Assembly: GCF_022811725.1 (NCBI RefSeq)
Contig: NZ_CP094527.1
Location: forward strand, 1,736,001 to 1,800,000
Reading direction: 5' to 3'
From: Mucilaginibacter sp. SMC90
Lineage (GTDB): Bacteria > Bacteroidota > Bacteroidia > Sphingobacteriales > Sphingobacteriaceae
Length of the DNA: 64,000 bases
This document shows, in pieces, positions 16,765 to 27,558 of the stretch (within the stretch, counting starts at the first letter, position 1; the number at the start of each line of letters is the position of its first letter). The translations under genes were made by a program, and so were the position numbers. Below the pieces are notes generated by a model that made no database searches, was not told where the DNA came from, and worked only from the letters and a program-made list of their open reading frames with translations.

Positions 16765-16941
16765 ATGTCAAAATACTCAGAAAAAGCACAAGACAAGGTT
16801 CACAAGGCTTTACACGAAGAAAAAGAAGGCACGCTGAAAAGCGGCAGCGGTAAAAAAGTAACCAGTAAAAAACAGGCGGTGGCGATCGGTTTATCGGAAG
16901 CCCGCAAAGAAGGCGCGAAAGTGCCGAAGAAAAAATCATAA
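16765..16941 (+). CDS. DUF6496 small basic protein
   Basis: 58 residues: MSKYSEKAQDKVHKALHEEK, then TLKSGSGKKVTSKKQAVAIG and LSEARKEGAKVPKKKS. The order K-V-x-x-x-x-H-E...LKSG..GKKVTS..QAVAI.LSEAR is the DUF6496 signature. Highly basic, so nucleic-acid binding is possible but unproven. It lies 30 bp after one SDR and 21 bp before the next in the same operon. Confidence 0.8.
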   Translation: MSKYSEKAQDKVHKALHEEKEGTLKSGSGKKVTSKKQAVAIGLSEARKEGAKVPKKKS

Positions 16942-16962
16942 TTCAATCTATCTACACTATCT

Positions 16963-17967
16963 ATGGAAAACGAACATAAAATGACCCGGCGGCAGGCTGT
17001 CGCCGGTTTAGGCACTACACTGGCAGCTGTTGCGGTATCGCCAGTATTGGGTGCTTCCAATAAGCCGTCCGTCGCCGACGGCGCTGCAAAAATCAGTGAT
17101 CCGACCAAACTTTACCCAAAACCGCCATTCAAAAGCCAGCCGCAACCCTGGCCGGGCCTGCAAAGCAAAATGGATCCGGTTCCTGATTGCGGGGAAACAA
17201 GCTATAAGGGCTCCGGCCGTTTGATGGGCCGCAAGGCGCTGATCACCGGCGGGGATTCGGGTATGGGACGGGCAGCAGCCATTGCTTACGCCCGCGAAGG
17301 TGCGGATGTAGCGATCAACTATTATCCGACTGAAGAACAGGACGCGCAGGAAGTTATTGCGCTGATCAAAAAGGAAGGACGAAAAGCTATTGCCATTCCC
17401 GGCGACCTGCGCAGCGAAGACTTCTGCAAGTCTCTGGTGCAAAAGGCTATTGCCGGTTTGGGCGGGCTGGATATTATCGTCAGTAATGCAGGCCGTCAGC
17501 AATCGATCAATTCAATTGTCGATGTGACTACGGAAGAATTTGATTCGACCATGAAAACCAATATTTATGCGCCTTTCTGGATCATCCGGGAAGCGTTGCC
17601 GCATTTGCAGCCGGGTTCGGCCATTATCGGCACAACGTCAGAGCAAGCTTATGATCCTTCACCGGATCTGTATGCTTATGCGCAGACCAAGGCAGCGACC
17701 ATGAACTATGTGAAATCACTGGCGAAACAGTTGGGGCCGAAAGGCATCCGTGTTAATGGCGTAGCGCCGGGCCCGATCTGGACGGCCTTACAGATCAGCG
17801 GCGGAGCGCAGCCGGAAAAACAGCAGATGTTTGGTAGCTGGACCGTGCTGGGCCGGCCGGGACAGCCAGCCGAACTGGCTTCGATTTATGTGCAGTTGGC
17901 TGCGGCCGATGCCAGTTTTGCCAGCGGTCAGGTTTACGGTTCATCGGGAGGTGTGGGTCAGCCATGA
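16963..17967 (+). CDS. Tat-exported SDR oxidoreductase
   Basis: 334 residues. MTRRQAVAGLGTTLAAVAVS at residues about 7-26 is a twin-arginine signal, so the folded, cofactor-loaded enzyme is probably exported to the periplasm. After a Pro-rich linker the YghA-like SDR domain has TGGDSGMG, SNAG, TTSEQAY and Y-A-Q-T-K, ending GQVYGSSGGVG. Exported SDRs are less common than cytoplasmic ones. The stop overlaps the DUF4142 start by ATGA. Second YghA-like member in this operon. Confidence 0.88.
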   Translation: MENEHKMTRRQAVAGLGTTLAAVAVSPVLGASNKPSVADGAAKISDPTKLYPKPPFKSQPQPWPGLQSKMDPVPDCGETSYKGSGRLMGRKALITGGDSGMGRAAAIAYAREGADVAINYYPTEEQDAQEVIALIKKEGRKAIAIPGDLRSEDFCKSLVQKAIAGLGGLDIIVSNAGRQQSINSIVDVTTEEFDSTMKTNIYAPFWIIREALPHLQPGSAIIGTTSEQAYDPSPDLYAYAQTKAATMNYVKSLAKQLGPKGIRVNGVAPGPIWTALQISGGAQPEKQQMFGSWTVLGRPGQPAELASIYVQLAAADASFASGQVYGSSGGVGQP

Positions 17968-18464
17968 GAAAGCTATTGCTATTCGCTTTGCTGGGTTTTG
18001 GGACGGTTGCCAAAGCCCAGATCCCCCAGCCCGATCCGGATACCACGGCCAAACATTTTCTGATCGTGGCCAGCATCAAGAATTTGCAGGAGGTTAGTTC
18101 GGGGCAGTTAGCTGCGCAGAAGGCCACCCGCGCCGATGTAAAAATGTTCGGCCAGATGATGGTGAAAGATCATGGCGATGCGGAACAAAAGCTGCTGGCT
18201 TTAGCTAAAAGCCACGGTATTGCCTTGCCGCCCGCTGCAACCGGCGGGATCAAACCTGATCTGGCATTGGTCAACGCAGGCGCTAATTTTGACAAGCTGT
18301 ATGTACACGGTATGGTTAGCGGCCATGAAAATACGGTGCAGGTGTTCGAAAATTATGCGACAGTAGGTAAAGACCCGGCGGTAAAAGCATTTGCCCAGCA
18401 AATGCTACCTACACTAAAACATCACCTTATGGAGATCAAAGCCATTGACGAAAAACTCAAATAA
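17964..18464 (+). CDS. DUF4142 periplasmic ferritin-like protein
   Basis: 166 residues with a cleavable signal (MRKLLLFALLGFGTVAKAQ). The mature part has four helices carrying FLIVASIKNLQEVSSGQLAA, VKMFGQMMVKDHGDAEQKL and a C-terminal FAQQMLPTLKHHLMEI, the DUF4142 pattern with M-x-x-D-H. Function is unknown; the fold is ferritin-like and expression is often stress-related. ATGA overlap with the Tat SDR upstream indicates coupling. A decayed relative lies at 9523-9722. Confidence 0.9.
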   Translation: MRKLLLFALLGFGTVAKAQIPQPDPDTTAKHFLIVASIKNLQEVSSGQLAAQKATRADVKMFGQMMVKDHGDAEQKLLALAKSHGIALPPAATGGIKPDLALVNAGANFDKLYVHGMVSGHENTVQVFENYATVGKDPAVKAFAQQMLPTLKHHLMEIKAIDEKLK

Positions 18465-18469
18465 AAATT

Positions 18470-19417
18470 ATGCGCACCATCACGTTAGAAGAACATTTTG
18501 CCACGCTACTCTTTATCGCGGGTCCCGGCCAGGCTATTAATAAACAACCTGAGATCGCAGCGCAGCTGTTAGAACTGGGCGAAAAGCGTATCGCAGAAAT
18601 GGACAACGCAGGTATTGACCTGCAAGTGCTGTCCATCAATGCGCCGGGCGCGGAACAAAGCCCCGCCGCCGAAGCGGTAACTTTAGCCAAGGAAAGCAAT
18701 GACCGGCTGGCGCTTGCCATCCAAACATACCCGGAACGTTTCGCCGGATTGGCGGCCATTCCTACAGCTAATCCTAAAACCGCAGTAGAAGAAATGGAGC
18801 GAACAATTCAATTGGGTTTTAAAGGCGCGGTCATCAATGGTCATGTTCACGGCCGCTACTTAGATGACTCTTATTTTCAGCCCATTTTTGAAGCGGCGCA
18901 AAAACTGAAGGTGCCCATTTACCTGCACCCGACCAAACCGCCCGAAGCGGTCAGCAAAATTTACTACAGTGGGTTCTCGCCGCAGGTAGATGATTTGTTC
19001 GCCCGCGCGGGCTATGGCTGGCATATCGAAACGGGCGTGCATGTGCTGCGTCTTATCCTCGGTGGGGTATTCGACCGCTTCCCGGAACTGCAAATCATCA
19101 TTGGTCATTTGGGCGAATCATTGCCATATATGCAGGAACGCCTGGATAAGGTATTAGTTCCTAGAGCGACAGGGCTACAACATGAAATCAGTTATTATCT
19201 GAAAAAGAATATTTACTACACGATCAGCGGCTTTAACTTCCAGTCACCATTTCAAACCATGCTGGCGGAAGTTGGCGCAACAAGAATTATGTTCTCCGCC
19301 GATTATCCTTATGCACCAATGGATGCCGCCAGGAAATTCCTGGATCAATTACCGGTTAGCGAGGCTGACCGTCACCTTATCGCGCATGGTAACGCGGAAA
19401 AACTGTTAAACTTATGA
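18470..19417 (+). CDS. Amidohydrolase family protein (ACMSD-like)
   Basis: 315 residues, TIM-barrel metal-dependent hydrolase. The N-terminal metal motif H-x-H is changed to LEEHFA, as in some ACMSD-like members; other expected sites are present: GAVINGHVHGRYLDD, the barrel His in IYLHPTKPP, IIIGHLGESLPY and the final Asp in MFSADYPY. Such enzymes decarboxylate or hydrolyse aromatic or lactone-type substrates. It starts 6 bp after the DUF4142 gene and overlaps the next gene by 4 bp. The substrate cannot be read from the sequence. Confidence 0.87.
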   Translation: MRTITLEEHFATLLFIAGPGQAINKQPEIAAQLLELGEKRIAEMDNAGIDLQVLSINAPGAEQSPAAEAVTLAKESNDRLALAIQTYPERFAGLAAIPTANPKTAVEEMERTIQLGFKGAVINGHVHGRYLDDSYFQPIFEAAQKLKVPIYLHPTKPPEAVSKIYYSGFSPQVDDLFARAGYGWHIETGVHVLRLILGGVFDRFPELQIIIGHLGESLPYMQERLDKVLVPRATGLQHEISYYLKKNIYYTISGFNFQSPFQTMLAEVGATRIMFSADYPYAPMDAARKFLDQLPVSEADRHLIAHGNAEKLLNL

Positions 19418-20160
19418 TCTCCCTCATTAACGACTTACCTGCTCATGTGCTGGGCGTGCGCGCCAGCGGCGAAGTAACCAAAAACGATATGAAAACGGTA
19501 TTGCTGCCGGCACTGGATGAAGTGGCCGGCCGCACCGGCCAGTTGAATTATTTACTGGTACTGGACACGGATGTCCAAAACTTTACGGCGGCGGCCTGGT
19601 GGCAGGACATGATCGCCGGCCTGAAACATTTTACCGACTGGAACCGCATTGCGGTGGTGACCGATCAAAAAGCGGTAGAAATTTTTACGGATCTCTTTGA
19701 ACTCGGCGTACCGGGAAAATCCAAAGGTTTTTTACCAGATCAATTAGCGCAAGCCAAGACTTGGGTAAGCGAAACCTGCAAGACCTCCACGATCAAAAAA
19801 GTTGCCCGTATCGCTTTAGGTGCAAACCTGGTCATCGCCGGAATCAGTCATTTGACCTTTGCCCGTAAGACGTTTCGTGCGCAGGTGCCCGATTGGGTAC
19901 CATTGTCCAAAGATGATACGGTCATTTATTCCGGGCTAGCCGAGATCGCTCTGGGGAGTGCCCTGATCATCTCACCAAAAGCCGGTAAAATGGCGGCTGG
20001 TTTTTTTGCCGCGGTATTCCCCGGCAACATTTCTCAATACGCTCATCACCGCAGCGCCTTTGGACTGGATACGGATAAAAAAAGACTTGCGCGTTTATTT
20101 TTCCAGCCCGTGCTGATTGCCTGGGCTTTGGCCAGTACATCGACCTCCAAAAAATCATAA
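19414..20160 (+). CDS. SpoIIAA-like / DoxX-like fusion protein
   Basis: 248 residues. Residues 1 to about 120 match the SpoIIAA-like domain (DUF3478): HVLGVRASGEVTKNDMKTVL, LNYLLVLDTD, WNRIAVVTDQKAVEIF. From about 128 on there are hydrophobic helices of a DoxX-like membrane protein (IALGANLVIAGISHLTFA, YSGLAEIALGSALII, GFFAAVFPGNISQYAHHRSA). A cytoplasmic sensing or lipid-binding domain joined to a redox-linked membrane protein is unusual. Last gene of the 13872-20160 operon. No terminator is obvious in 20161-20339. Confidence 0.8.
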   Translation: MISLINDLPAHVLGVRASGEVTKNDMKTVLLPALDEVAGRTGQLNYLLVLDTDVQNFTAAAWWQDMIAGLKHFTDWNRIAVVTDQKAVEIFTDLFELGVPGKSKGFLPDQLAQAKTWVSETCKTSTIKKVARIALGANLVIAGISHLTFARKTFRAQVPDWVPLSKDDTVIYSGLAEIALGSALIISPKAGKMAAGFFAAVFPGNISQYAHHRSAFGLDTDKKRLARLFFQPVLIAWALASTSTSKKS

Positions 20161-20339
20161 GCGGAAAGAAAGGTGTTTTAGACTGCCAAGAACTGTACAG
20201 ATAGATTCAAAGTTGCAGTCCAAGCTCCGTTACAAAAAAAGGCCTGAAGCAGTATGCAATTCCGCCAACAAAACAATCGACTGTTCGACCGTGGTTTTGT
20301 TCATGATGGTCATACGAGGCCGGTAAACTGCCCGGTTCG

Positions 20340-20765
20340 TTAGCGGCTTTGTTTTAACAATTCAAGTGCGAGCTGATCCGTTTTGCCGTCAAAAAACTTA
20401 TCCAACACCTGGCTGAAAACAGGAAAGGTTGCCGGTACTGCATCAAAGAGGGTCATAGAAGAATGAAGTTTAAGATCGTCAGGACTGCCGAATATGGTAT
20501 GAGCATCATTAGTATCCAGCTGTAACAAGGCTTTGCAGATGTTTACCAATTTCATTCCGAGTTCTTTATCCAACAGGAACGCCTCAGCTTCGCTAATGCC
20601 CTCTATGGCATAATGACGGGATGTGTCGGTCTTTCCCAAACCTGCAACCTGCGGAAAAATATACCACATCCAATGTCCGCATTTTTGTCCTGCCTGGATT
20701 TCGGTTAGGGCGATATCGTAATCGCGTGTCTGAGCGTCAGTAAAGCGTTTCAGGTTGTAACTCAT
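20340..20765 (-). CDS. DUF1810 protein
   Basis: 141 residues: LKRFTDAQTRDYDIALTEIQ, GQKCGHWMWYIFPQVAGLG, then LLQLDTNDAHTIFGSPDDLK and LHSSMTLFDAV. The HWMWYIFPQ motif and the SPDD-x-K-L-x-S-S-M-T-L-F block define DUF1810, a small soluble helical family of unknown function. ATGA overlap with the upstream membrane protein gene (20762). A frameshifted paralogue is at 30804-31225. Confidence 0.92.
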   Translation of the reverse strand: MSYNLKRFTDAQTRDYDIALTEIQAGQKCGHWMWYIFPQVAGLGKTDTSRHYAIEGISEAEAFLLDKELGMKLVNICKALLQLDTNDAHTIFGSPDDLKLHSSMTLFDAVPATFPVFSQVLDKFFDGKTDQLALELLKQSR

Positions 20766-21205
20766 GATTTTTTTCTTAAGGCGTACATAACTGATCCGGC
20801 TACCAAACCGCCAATGGTGTACCAGGCAACTGTCATCAATTTTGTTGGGATGGTGCGTGTTACTGGGGCATCGCTTAAGCCCAGGGGTTTAGTCAGTTTT
20901 ACTGCGCCGATACCTGCGGCCAGTCCGCTGGCAGCCCCTGCCAGTAAAAGGTTTTTCTTTTTGCCAAAACCTATCAGGCCGTAATAAGCGGCGTTGCTAA
21001 TGAGGTCAGCGGCCATCGTTGTGGAGAACAAGGCATTGCCGGTAGGCGGCTCAACGCCGATCTTTTCCAATCCTTTGGAAAGTGCTTCTTCACCGACGAA
21101 GTCTACACGGGGCGCATCATGCGCAAATTGCTTCACCGCCTGGTGTAATATATTCAGGGCGGCCGCACCGGCCAGGCCACCTATCAGGCTTGAAATCATT
21201 TTCAT
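20762..21205 (-). CDS. Small membrane protein of unknown function
   Basis: 147 residues. It starts with a Gly/Ala-rich hydrophobic helix (MISSLIGGLAGAAALNILHQ), has two central segments (DLISNAAYYGLIGF; LLLAGAASGLAAGIGAV) and a last one (YTIGGLVAGSVMYALRKK). The loops carry VDFVGEEALSKGLEKIG. The topology suggests an integral membrane protein. Overlaps the DUF1810 gene by 4 bp, so the two are coupled. Not recognised. Confidence 0.75.
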   Translation of the reverse strand: MKMISSLIGGLAGAAALNILHQAVKQFAHDAPRVDFVGEEALSKGLEKIGVEPPTGNALFSTTMAADLISNAAYYGLIGFGKKKNLLLAGAASGLAAGIGAVKLTKPLGLSDAPVTRTIPTKLMTVAWYTIGGLVAGSVMYALRKKS

Positions 21206-21317
21206 ATGACTGATGGTGCTATAATCGTACCACGATTCTCCGAATCCGTTTAAATGCTAGGCTTGGATACAATAATTTACCACAATAGCAAAGGCAGTGT
21301 TTAGGTAAGGTCTTATT

Positions 21318-22487
21318 TTAAACGGCTACTGGCAAGGTCAACCAAAAAATACAGCCTTGCCTAAATTCGGATATCACACCGATTTCGCCACCATGTTGCT
21401 TAACAATCTCAGCGGCGATATACAGGCCCAGGCCAAGACCCGTTTGAATTCCCTTAGGATCCAGGCGGTAATAGCGTCTAAAGATGAGGGGAAGTTTGTC
21501 GGCAGGGATACCCGGCCCCTCGTCAATAGTACTCAATTTTACATAACCTGGCAAAGTCTCTGTTTGTAAAATGATTGGTGAGCTTGGGGCATATTTCAGA
21601 GCGTTCTGAATCAGGTTGATCAGAACCCGTTCTACCTTTTCACGATCAGCGCTTAATTTGATCTGATTGTCGCCTTCAATGATCAGTTCTTTTTTGCCAA
21701 CGAGCCGGATGTGGTCCCGGCAATCTTTAATGAGTGATTCAAGTATGAACGAAGTGCGATTGAGGTCAAAGCTGGTTTTGGTCAGACGCATGGTATCGAA
21801 CATGTCGTTGACCATACCGGATAGTTTTTGGACACTTTTATCGATCTGCGCAACCATGCCTGTACCTTCCGGGTATTTCTTTCCCAAGATCTGGGCGGAT
21901 GCTTTTAAGGCAGTGAGCGGTGTACGCATTTCGTGGCTGGCGATCTCAATAAACCGGTCGCGCTGTTCTACCAGGTTAATATTGTCATTGCGAAGTTCTG
22001 TCTGTTCCATGACAACCCTGGCCAAGTGTTGCAGCAACTCGCGCTCCTTGTCATTTAGTTTGCGTGGTGTGCGGTCGATCAGGCATAGGGTACCAATGAT
22101 AAAACCGTCAGGTGTAATGACCGGTGCAGCGGCATAAAAACGGATCATGGTCTCGCCGCTTACATACGGGTGATTGGCAAATACCGGGTTCTCACTGGCA
22201 TCTTCGATGAGCATCACTTCAGGCTGAAGAATCGCCAGGGCGCAAAATCCTTCGGCTCTGCCAATTCGCTCTAAACCATCCATTCCCACTTCGGCTTTGA
22301 CATATTCCGTATCAGCATCGAGAAATGAGATATGACTGATGGGAACGGAAAATAGTTCGCAGGCTAACCTGCATATGCTGTCGAACGCAGTTTCCTTCTG
22401 CGACCCGGCGATCTGGTAGCGTTCCAGTGCGGCGATGCGCTCAGGGTCGTTCTCAGGAATAATGTTAATGCCTCCGATAGTATCCAT
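21318..22487 (-). CDS. GAF-domain sensor histidine kinase
   Basis: 389 residues. Residues about 24-165 form a GAF domain (FDSICRLACELFSVPISHIS, GFCALAIL, YAAAPVITPDGFIIGTLCLI). HisKA follows with the phosphoacceptor His in FIEIASHEMRTPLTAL, then HATPase_c with the N box in LINLIQNALKYAP, G1 in DEGPGIP and G2 in GLGLGLYIAAEIV. No membrane segments, so a cytoplasmic kinase. The GAF type (similar to cyanobacterial-phytochrome neighbours) may sense a small ligand or redox state. No response regulator adjoins; the nearest receiver is at 6185-6559. Confidence 0.93.
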   Translation of the reverse strand: MDTIGGINIIPENDPERIAALERYQIAGSQKETAFDSICRLACELFSVPISHISFLDADTEYVKAEVGMDGLERIGRAEGFCALAILQPEVMLIEDASENPVFANHPYVSGETMIRFYAAAPVITPDGFIIGTLCLIDRTPRKLNDKERELLQHLARVVMEQTELRNDNINLVEQRDRFIEIASHEMRTPLTALKASAQILGKKYPEGTGMVAQIDKSVQKLSGMVNDMFDTMRLTKTSFDLNRTSFILESLIKDCRDHIRLVGKKELIIEGDNQIKLSADREKVERVLINLIQNALKYAPSSPIILQTETLPGYVKLSTIDEGPGIPADKLPLIFRRYYRLDPKGIQTGLGLGLYIAAEIVKQHGGEIGVISEFRQGCIFWLTLPVAV

Positions 22488-22506
22488 TGTAGACGCTAAG
22501 CTACGA

Positions 22507-23295
22507 TTACTTCCACCATTTCAAAGGAAACTCAATTTCTCCTACCGAACGAACAACCAGGTCCGGCTTATAGCCATAACGGATCAAACCATCTTCATCC
22601 GCTATCCCTGATAGCGCCAAAATAGTCCGGAAGCCCATATAGATGCCGCCAATGATATCCGTTTCCATGGTATCGCCGATGATGGTGACCTGTTCCGGCT
22701 GCAAGTCCATATAAGCTGCTGCCGAGCGCATCATCACGGGGCTGGGTTTACCAATTACGAATGGTTCCCGCCCGGTAGCTTCTTCGATCATAGCTGCCGT
22801 AGCGGCAATGCCCAGGTTATTCCAGCCCTCGCGCCGTGGCGAAGGATCGCGGTTTGTAGCAATAAAACGCGCACCGGCCAGGATCATATCGACCGCCTGG
22901 TGTACCTTATTCAGACTGAACTCGTGGCCCTCACCGAGAATGACCAGGTCCGGTTTTTTGTCGACCATACGGATGCCGGCATTTTTCAGGCTTTTCAATA
23001 AGCCGCCTTCGCCCAGCACATGAACGCTGCTATCGGGATAATGCTCGGTCAGAAAAGTAGCCGTCGCCATGGCACTGGTATAGATATGTTTTTCCGTAAC
23101 CTTTATCCCCAGCTTCGCGAGTTTTTCTACGGCATCGGCGCGGCTCTTGGAACTGTTATTAGACAGAAAGGTAAAGGGTATCTTGTCTTTCAGCAGACGC
23201 TTTATAAAAACGTCGGCCCCCTTGATCAGATCCTCGCCGGCGTAGATCACGCCGTCCATATCGATCATTAAACCATGCTTTATTTTACTTCCCAT
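22507..23295 (-). CDS. HAD-IIA phosphatase (NagD-like)
   Basis: 262 residues. HAD motif I is MIDMDGVIYAG, motif II SNNSSKS, the C2 cap follows (VHVLGEGGLL, LVILGEGHEFSL), lysine motif III is VIGKPSPVMM and motif IV GDTMETDIIGG. This matches HAD-IIA phosphatases (NagD, p-nitrophenyl phosphatase), which hydrolyse nucleotides or sugar phosphates. 19 bp separate it from the histidine kinase gene and 29 bp from the UvrA2 gene, all on the minus strand. Confidence 0.92.
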   Translation of the reverse strand: MGSKIKHGLMIDMDGVIYAGEDLIKGADVFIKRLLKDKIPFTFLSNNSSKSRADAVEKLAKLGIKVTEKHIYTSAMATATFLTEHYPDSSVHVLGEGGLLKSLKNAGIRMVDKKPDLVILGEGHEFSLNKVHQAVDMILAGARFIATNRDPSPRREGWNNLGIAATAAMIEEATGREPFVIGKPSPVMMRSAAAYMDLQPEQVTIIGDTMETDIIGGIYMGFRTILALSGIADEDGLIRYGYKPDLVVRSVGEIEFPLKWWK

Positions 23296-23324
23296 ATTGT
23301 AAATACAATGTCAGGCCCTGATTG

Positions 23325-25847
<2,523 letters not shown>

Positions 25848-26004
25848 GTAAAAGGAACAGGGTGACAGAATCATTGTTTCAAGCGGCCTAAACTAACCTC
25901 GCGCCGAAGGAAGCCGAAGATTGTCCATCATTGTGTTGGCCCGATATGCAGGTAAGTTATTGTGACAAGTAATGTAAAGCGATGTCCAAATTCTTAGTGC
26001 CAAA

Positions 26005-26325
26005 TTAATTGCGCCGACGGCCGGCACTGAAAGCGACGACGTATTGCAGCTCTTGCTGACGGATCATTTTTGCATTTGGTGCGGTTTCTTTATTAATTTT
26101 TTGATGTAGTTTCAGCCTAATCAGGCCAAGCAATTCCACGAGACTATCGGGCATCGTTTTTAATGACACCGCCGGGAAGTATTGTTTTTCCAGTAATGTT
26201 TTTTCACGCGCCGAAGCCAGTGTAACTTCCCAGTTTTCATCAGTTTTGAAACCGAATTCGCGTGCGCAATTCTGTAGGTCGTAAACGTAAATGCGGGCCT
26301 GGAATTCTATCGTTTGTTCTGCCAT
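26005..26325 (-). CDS. Hypothetical protein beside desaturase
   Basis: 106 residues: MAEQTIEFQARIYVYDLQNC, then FGFKTDENWEVTLASAREKT and an L/K-rich helix ending AFSAGRRRN. Mixed beta then helical, soluble. It begins 5 bp downstream of the desaturase stop, so it is co-transcribed. Family not recognised. Confidence 0.65.
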   Translation of the reverse strand: MAEQTIEFQARIYVYDLQNCAREFGFKTDENWEVTLASAREKTLLEKQYFPAVSLKTMPDSLVELLGLIRLKLHQKINKETAPNAKMIRQQELQYVVAFSAGRRRN

Positions 26326-26330
26326 AATTT

Positions 26331-27065
26331 TTAGTAAGCCTTTCGAATTTTAATAATGCGCAGCCAATGCATCATTTTCATTACCGGGTATACGGGGTCG
26401 ATCTCAAACCAGCGTTTGCCAAAGTTGGCGCTATTGGGATGCTTATGGTGGTTGTTCTGAAAAAGTTCGCCCAGCATCAGGAAGTCGAAGGGTGTGGTGT
26501 TTTTAGATTTATCGTTATTATCAAAATTCTGATAGCCGTACTTGTGTCCGCACCAGTTAACGATCGCCCCATGGATCGGACCCATCATAAAATGGACAGG
26601 TAATAACAGGAACAGCCACCAGTGCGTGGCAAAAAAGATATAGAATGTAGTATAAGCTGCACCAAAAAGAACCCTGGATAAAATAGAAGAACCCATTCGG
26701 TCTATCAGCGGCCATTCCGGGTAATGCCCGGGAAACTGTGCCTCCGGATCCTTTACCCGTTTGACATAATCGCTAAATGTGCTGATGGTATGTTTCATCA
26801 TCTGAAAAACATCCACGAAAAAATGCGGCGAATGCGGATCATGCTCGGTATCACTATACGCATGATGCGCGCGGTGCATGAGCGCGTAAGCGCGCGGATT
26901 TAAAAACGAGGCGCCTTCGAACAGGTAGGCCAATAAATAAAACACGCGCTCCCAGGCCTTGCTGGTGGTGAACATGCGGTGCGAGGCATAGCGGTGCTGG
27001 AAAAAGGTCTGGAAAAACAAAGAGCCGAACCAGTGAGCTATAAAGAAGATGAATATGATGAACAT
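26331..27065 (-). CDS. Acyl-CoA/fatty-acid desaturase
   Basis: 244 residues from ATG 27063-27065. Three histidine boxes bind the di-iron centre: HRYASH, HRAHH and HHKHPNS, between membrane helices (MFIIFIFFIAHWFGSLFF; FYIFFATHWWLFLLLPVHF). It inserts a double bond in membrane acyl chains, a cold-adaptation trait. The ORF is open upstream to 27185, but that would run through the cold-shock terminator, so the shorter start was taken. A decayed cold-shock gene lies directly upstream on the same strand. Confidence 0.9.
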   Translation of the reverse strand: MFIIFIFFIAHWFGSLFFQTFFQHRYASHRMFTTSKAWERVFYLLAYLFEGASFLNPRAYALMHRAHHAYSDTEHDPHSPHFFVDVFQMMKHTISTFSDYVKRVKDPEAQFPGHYPEWPLIDRMGSSILSRVLFGAAYTTFYIFFATHWWLFLLLPVHFMMGPIHGAIVNWCGHKYGYQNFDNNDKSKNTTPFDFLMLGELFQNNHHKHPNSANFGKRWFEIDPVYPVMKMMHWLRIIKIRKAY

Positions 27066-27177
27066 AAAATTTGCATTAATGGTAAAATAACAGGCATGGC
27101 TTTTCCAGTCTGTTGAAGTAAAATTGGGAAGGGAATGGGTGAGGGCAGTTGCCGGCGTTGGCGGTAGCCGGTAAAAG

Positions 27178-27207
27178 AAAAGCACCCGTCCTCGAACGGA
27201 TGCTTTT
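27178..27207 (-). terminator. Terminator of the cold-shock gene
   Basis: On the minus strand AAAAGCAtCCGT-TCGAGG-ACGGgTGCTTTT forms a strong stem with A and T flanks, 24 bp after the decayed cold-shock gene and upstream of the desaturase start. Confidence 0.75.
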
Positions 27208-27230
27208 ACGATAATTTTATAGCAGGCTAA

Positions 27231-27428
27231 TTAGATTACTTTAACATTGATCGCGTTAAGACCTTTACGGCCTTCTTCGGTATCAAATTGAACCTGATCG
27301 TTCTCATGGATCTCGTCAATTAAACCGGTTGAGTGTACAAAAAAATGTCACTCCTGTCATTAGATTGTGACATAAATCCAAAAGCCTTTCTCGGCATTAA
27401 AAAATTTTACGGTTCCTTCTTTTTGCAT
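27231..27428 (-). pseudogene. Cold-shock protein, disrupted
   Basis: ATG at 27426-27428: MQKEGTVKFFNAEKGF, then W-I-Y-V-T-I and TAA TGA, where intact members read GFGFI-VTND. After the lesion, in another frame, IFVHSTGLIDEIHENDQV and GRKGLNAINVKVI finish the OB fold (RNP1 destroyed, RNP2 kept). Extra T residues on both sides (in GGCTTTTGG and in a T7 run) and a scrambled centre mean several indels, so this is a genuine pseudogene. An intact, longer cold-shock-domain gene is at 43554-44006. Confidence 0.8.
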
Positions 27429-27558
27429 TATATGTTTTTAATATGTCTGCAAGGTACGATTAATACTTGATAGATTTTACTAATTGTTAAAATATATAAA
27501 TTATAGGTTAAATGGAACAAGCCATGCCGTCACTTGTTACCATAGAAAAAGAAATGAC

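Noticed and set aside
27065..27185. Longer desaturase start
   Set aside because: Would run through the strong cold-shock terminator; the first histidine box and membrane helix begin after Met 27065.
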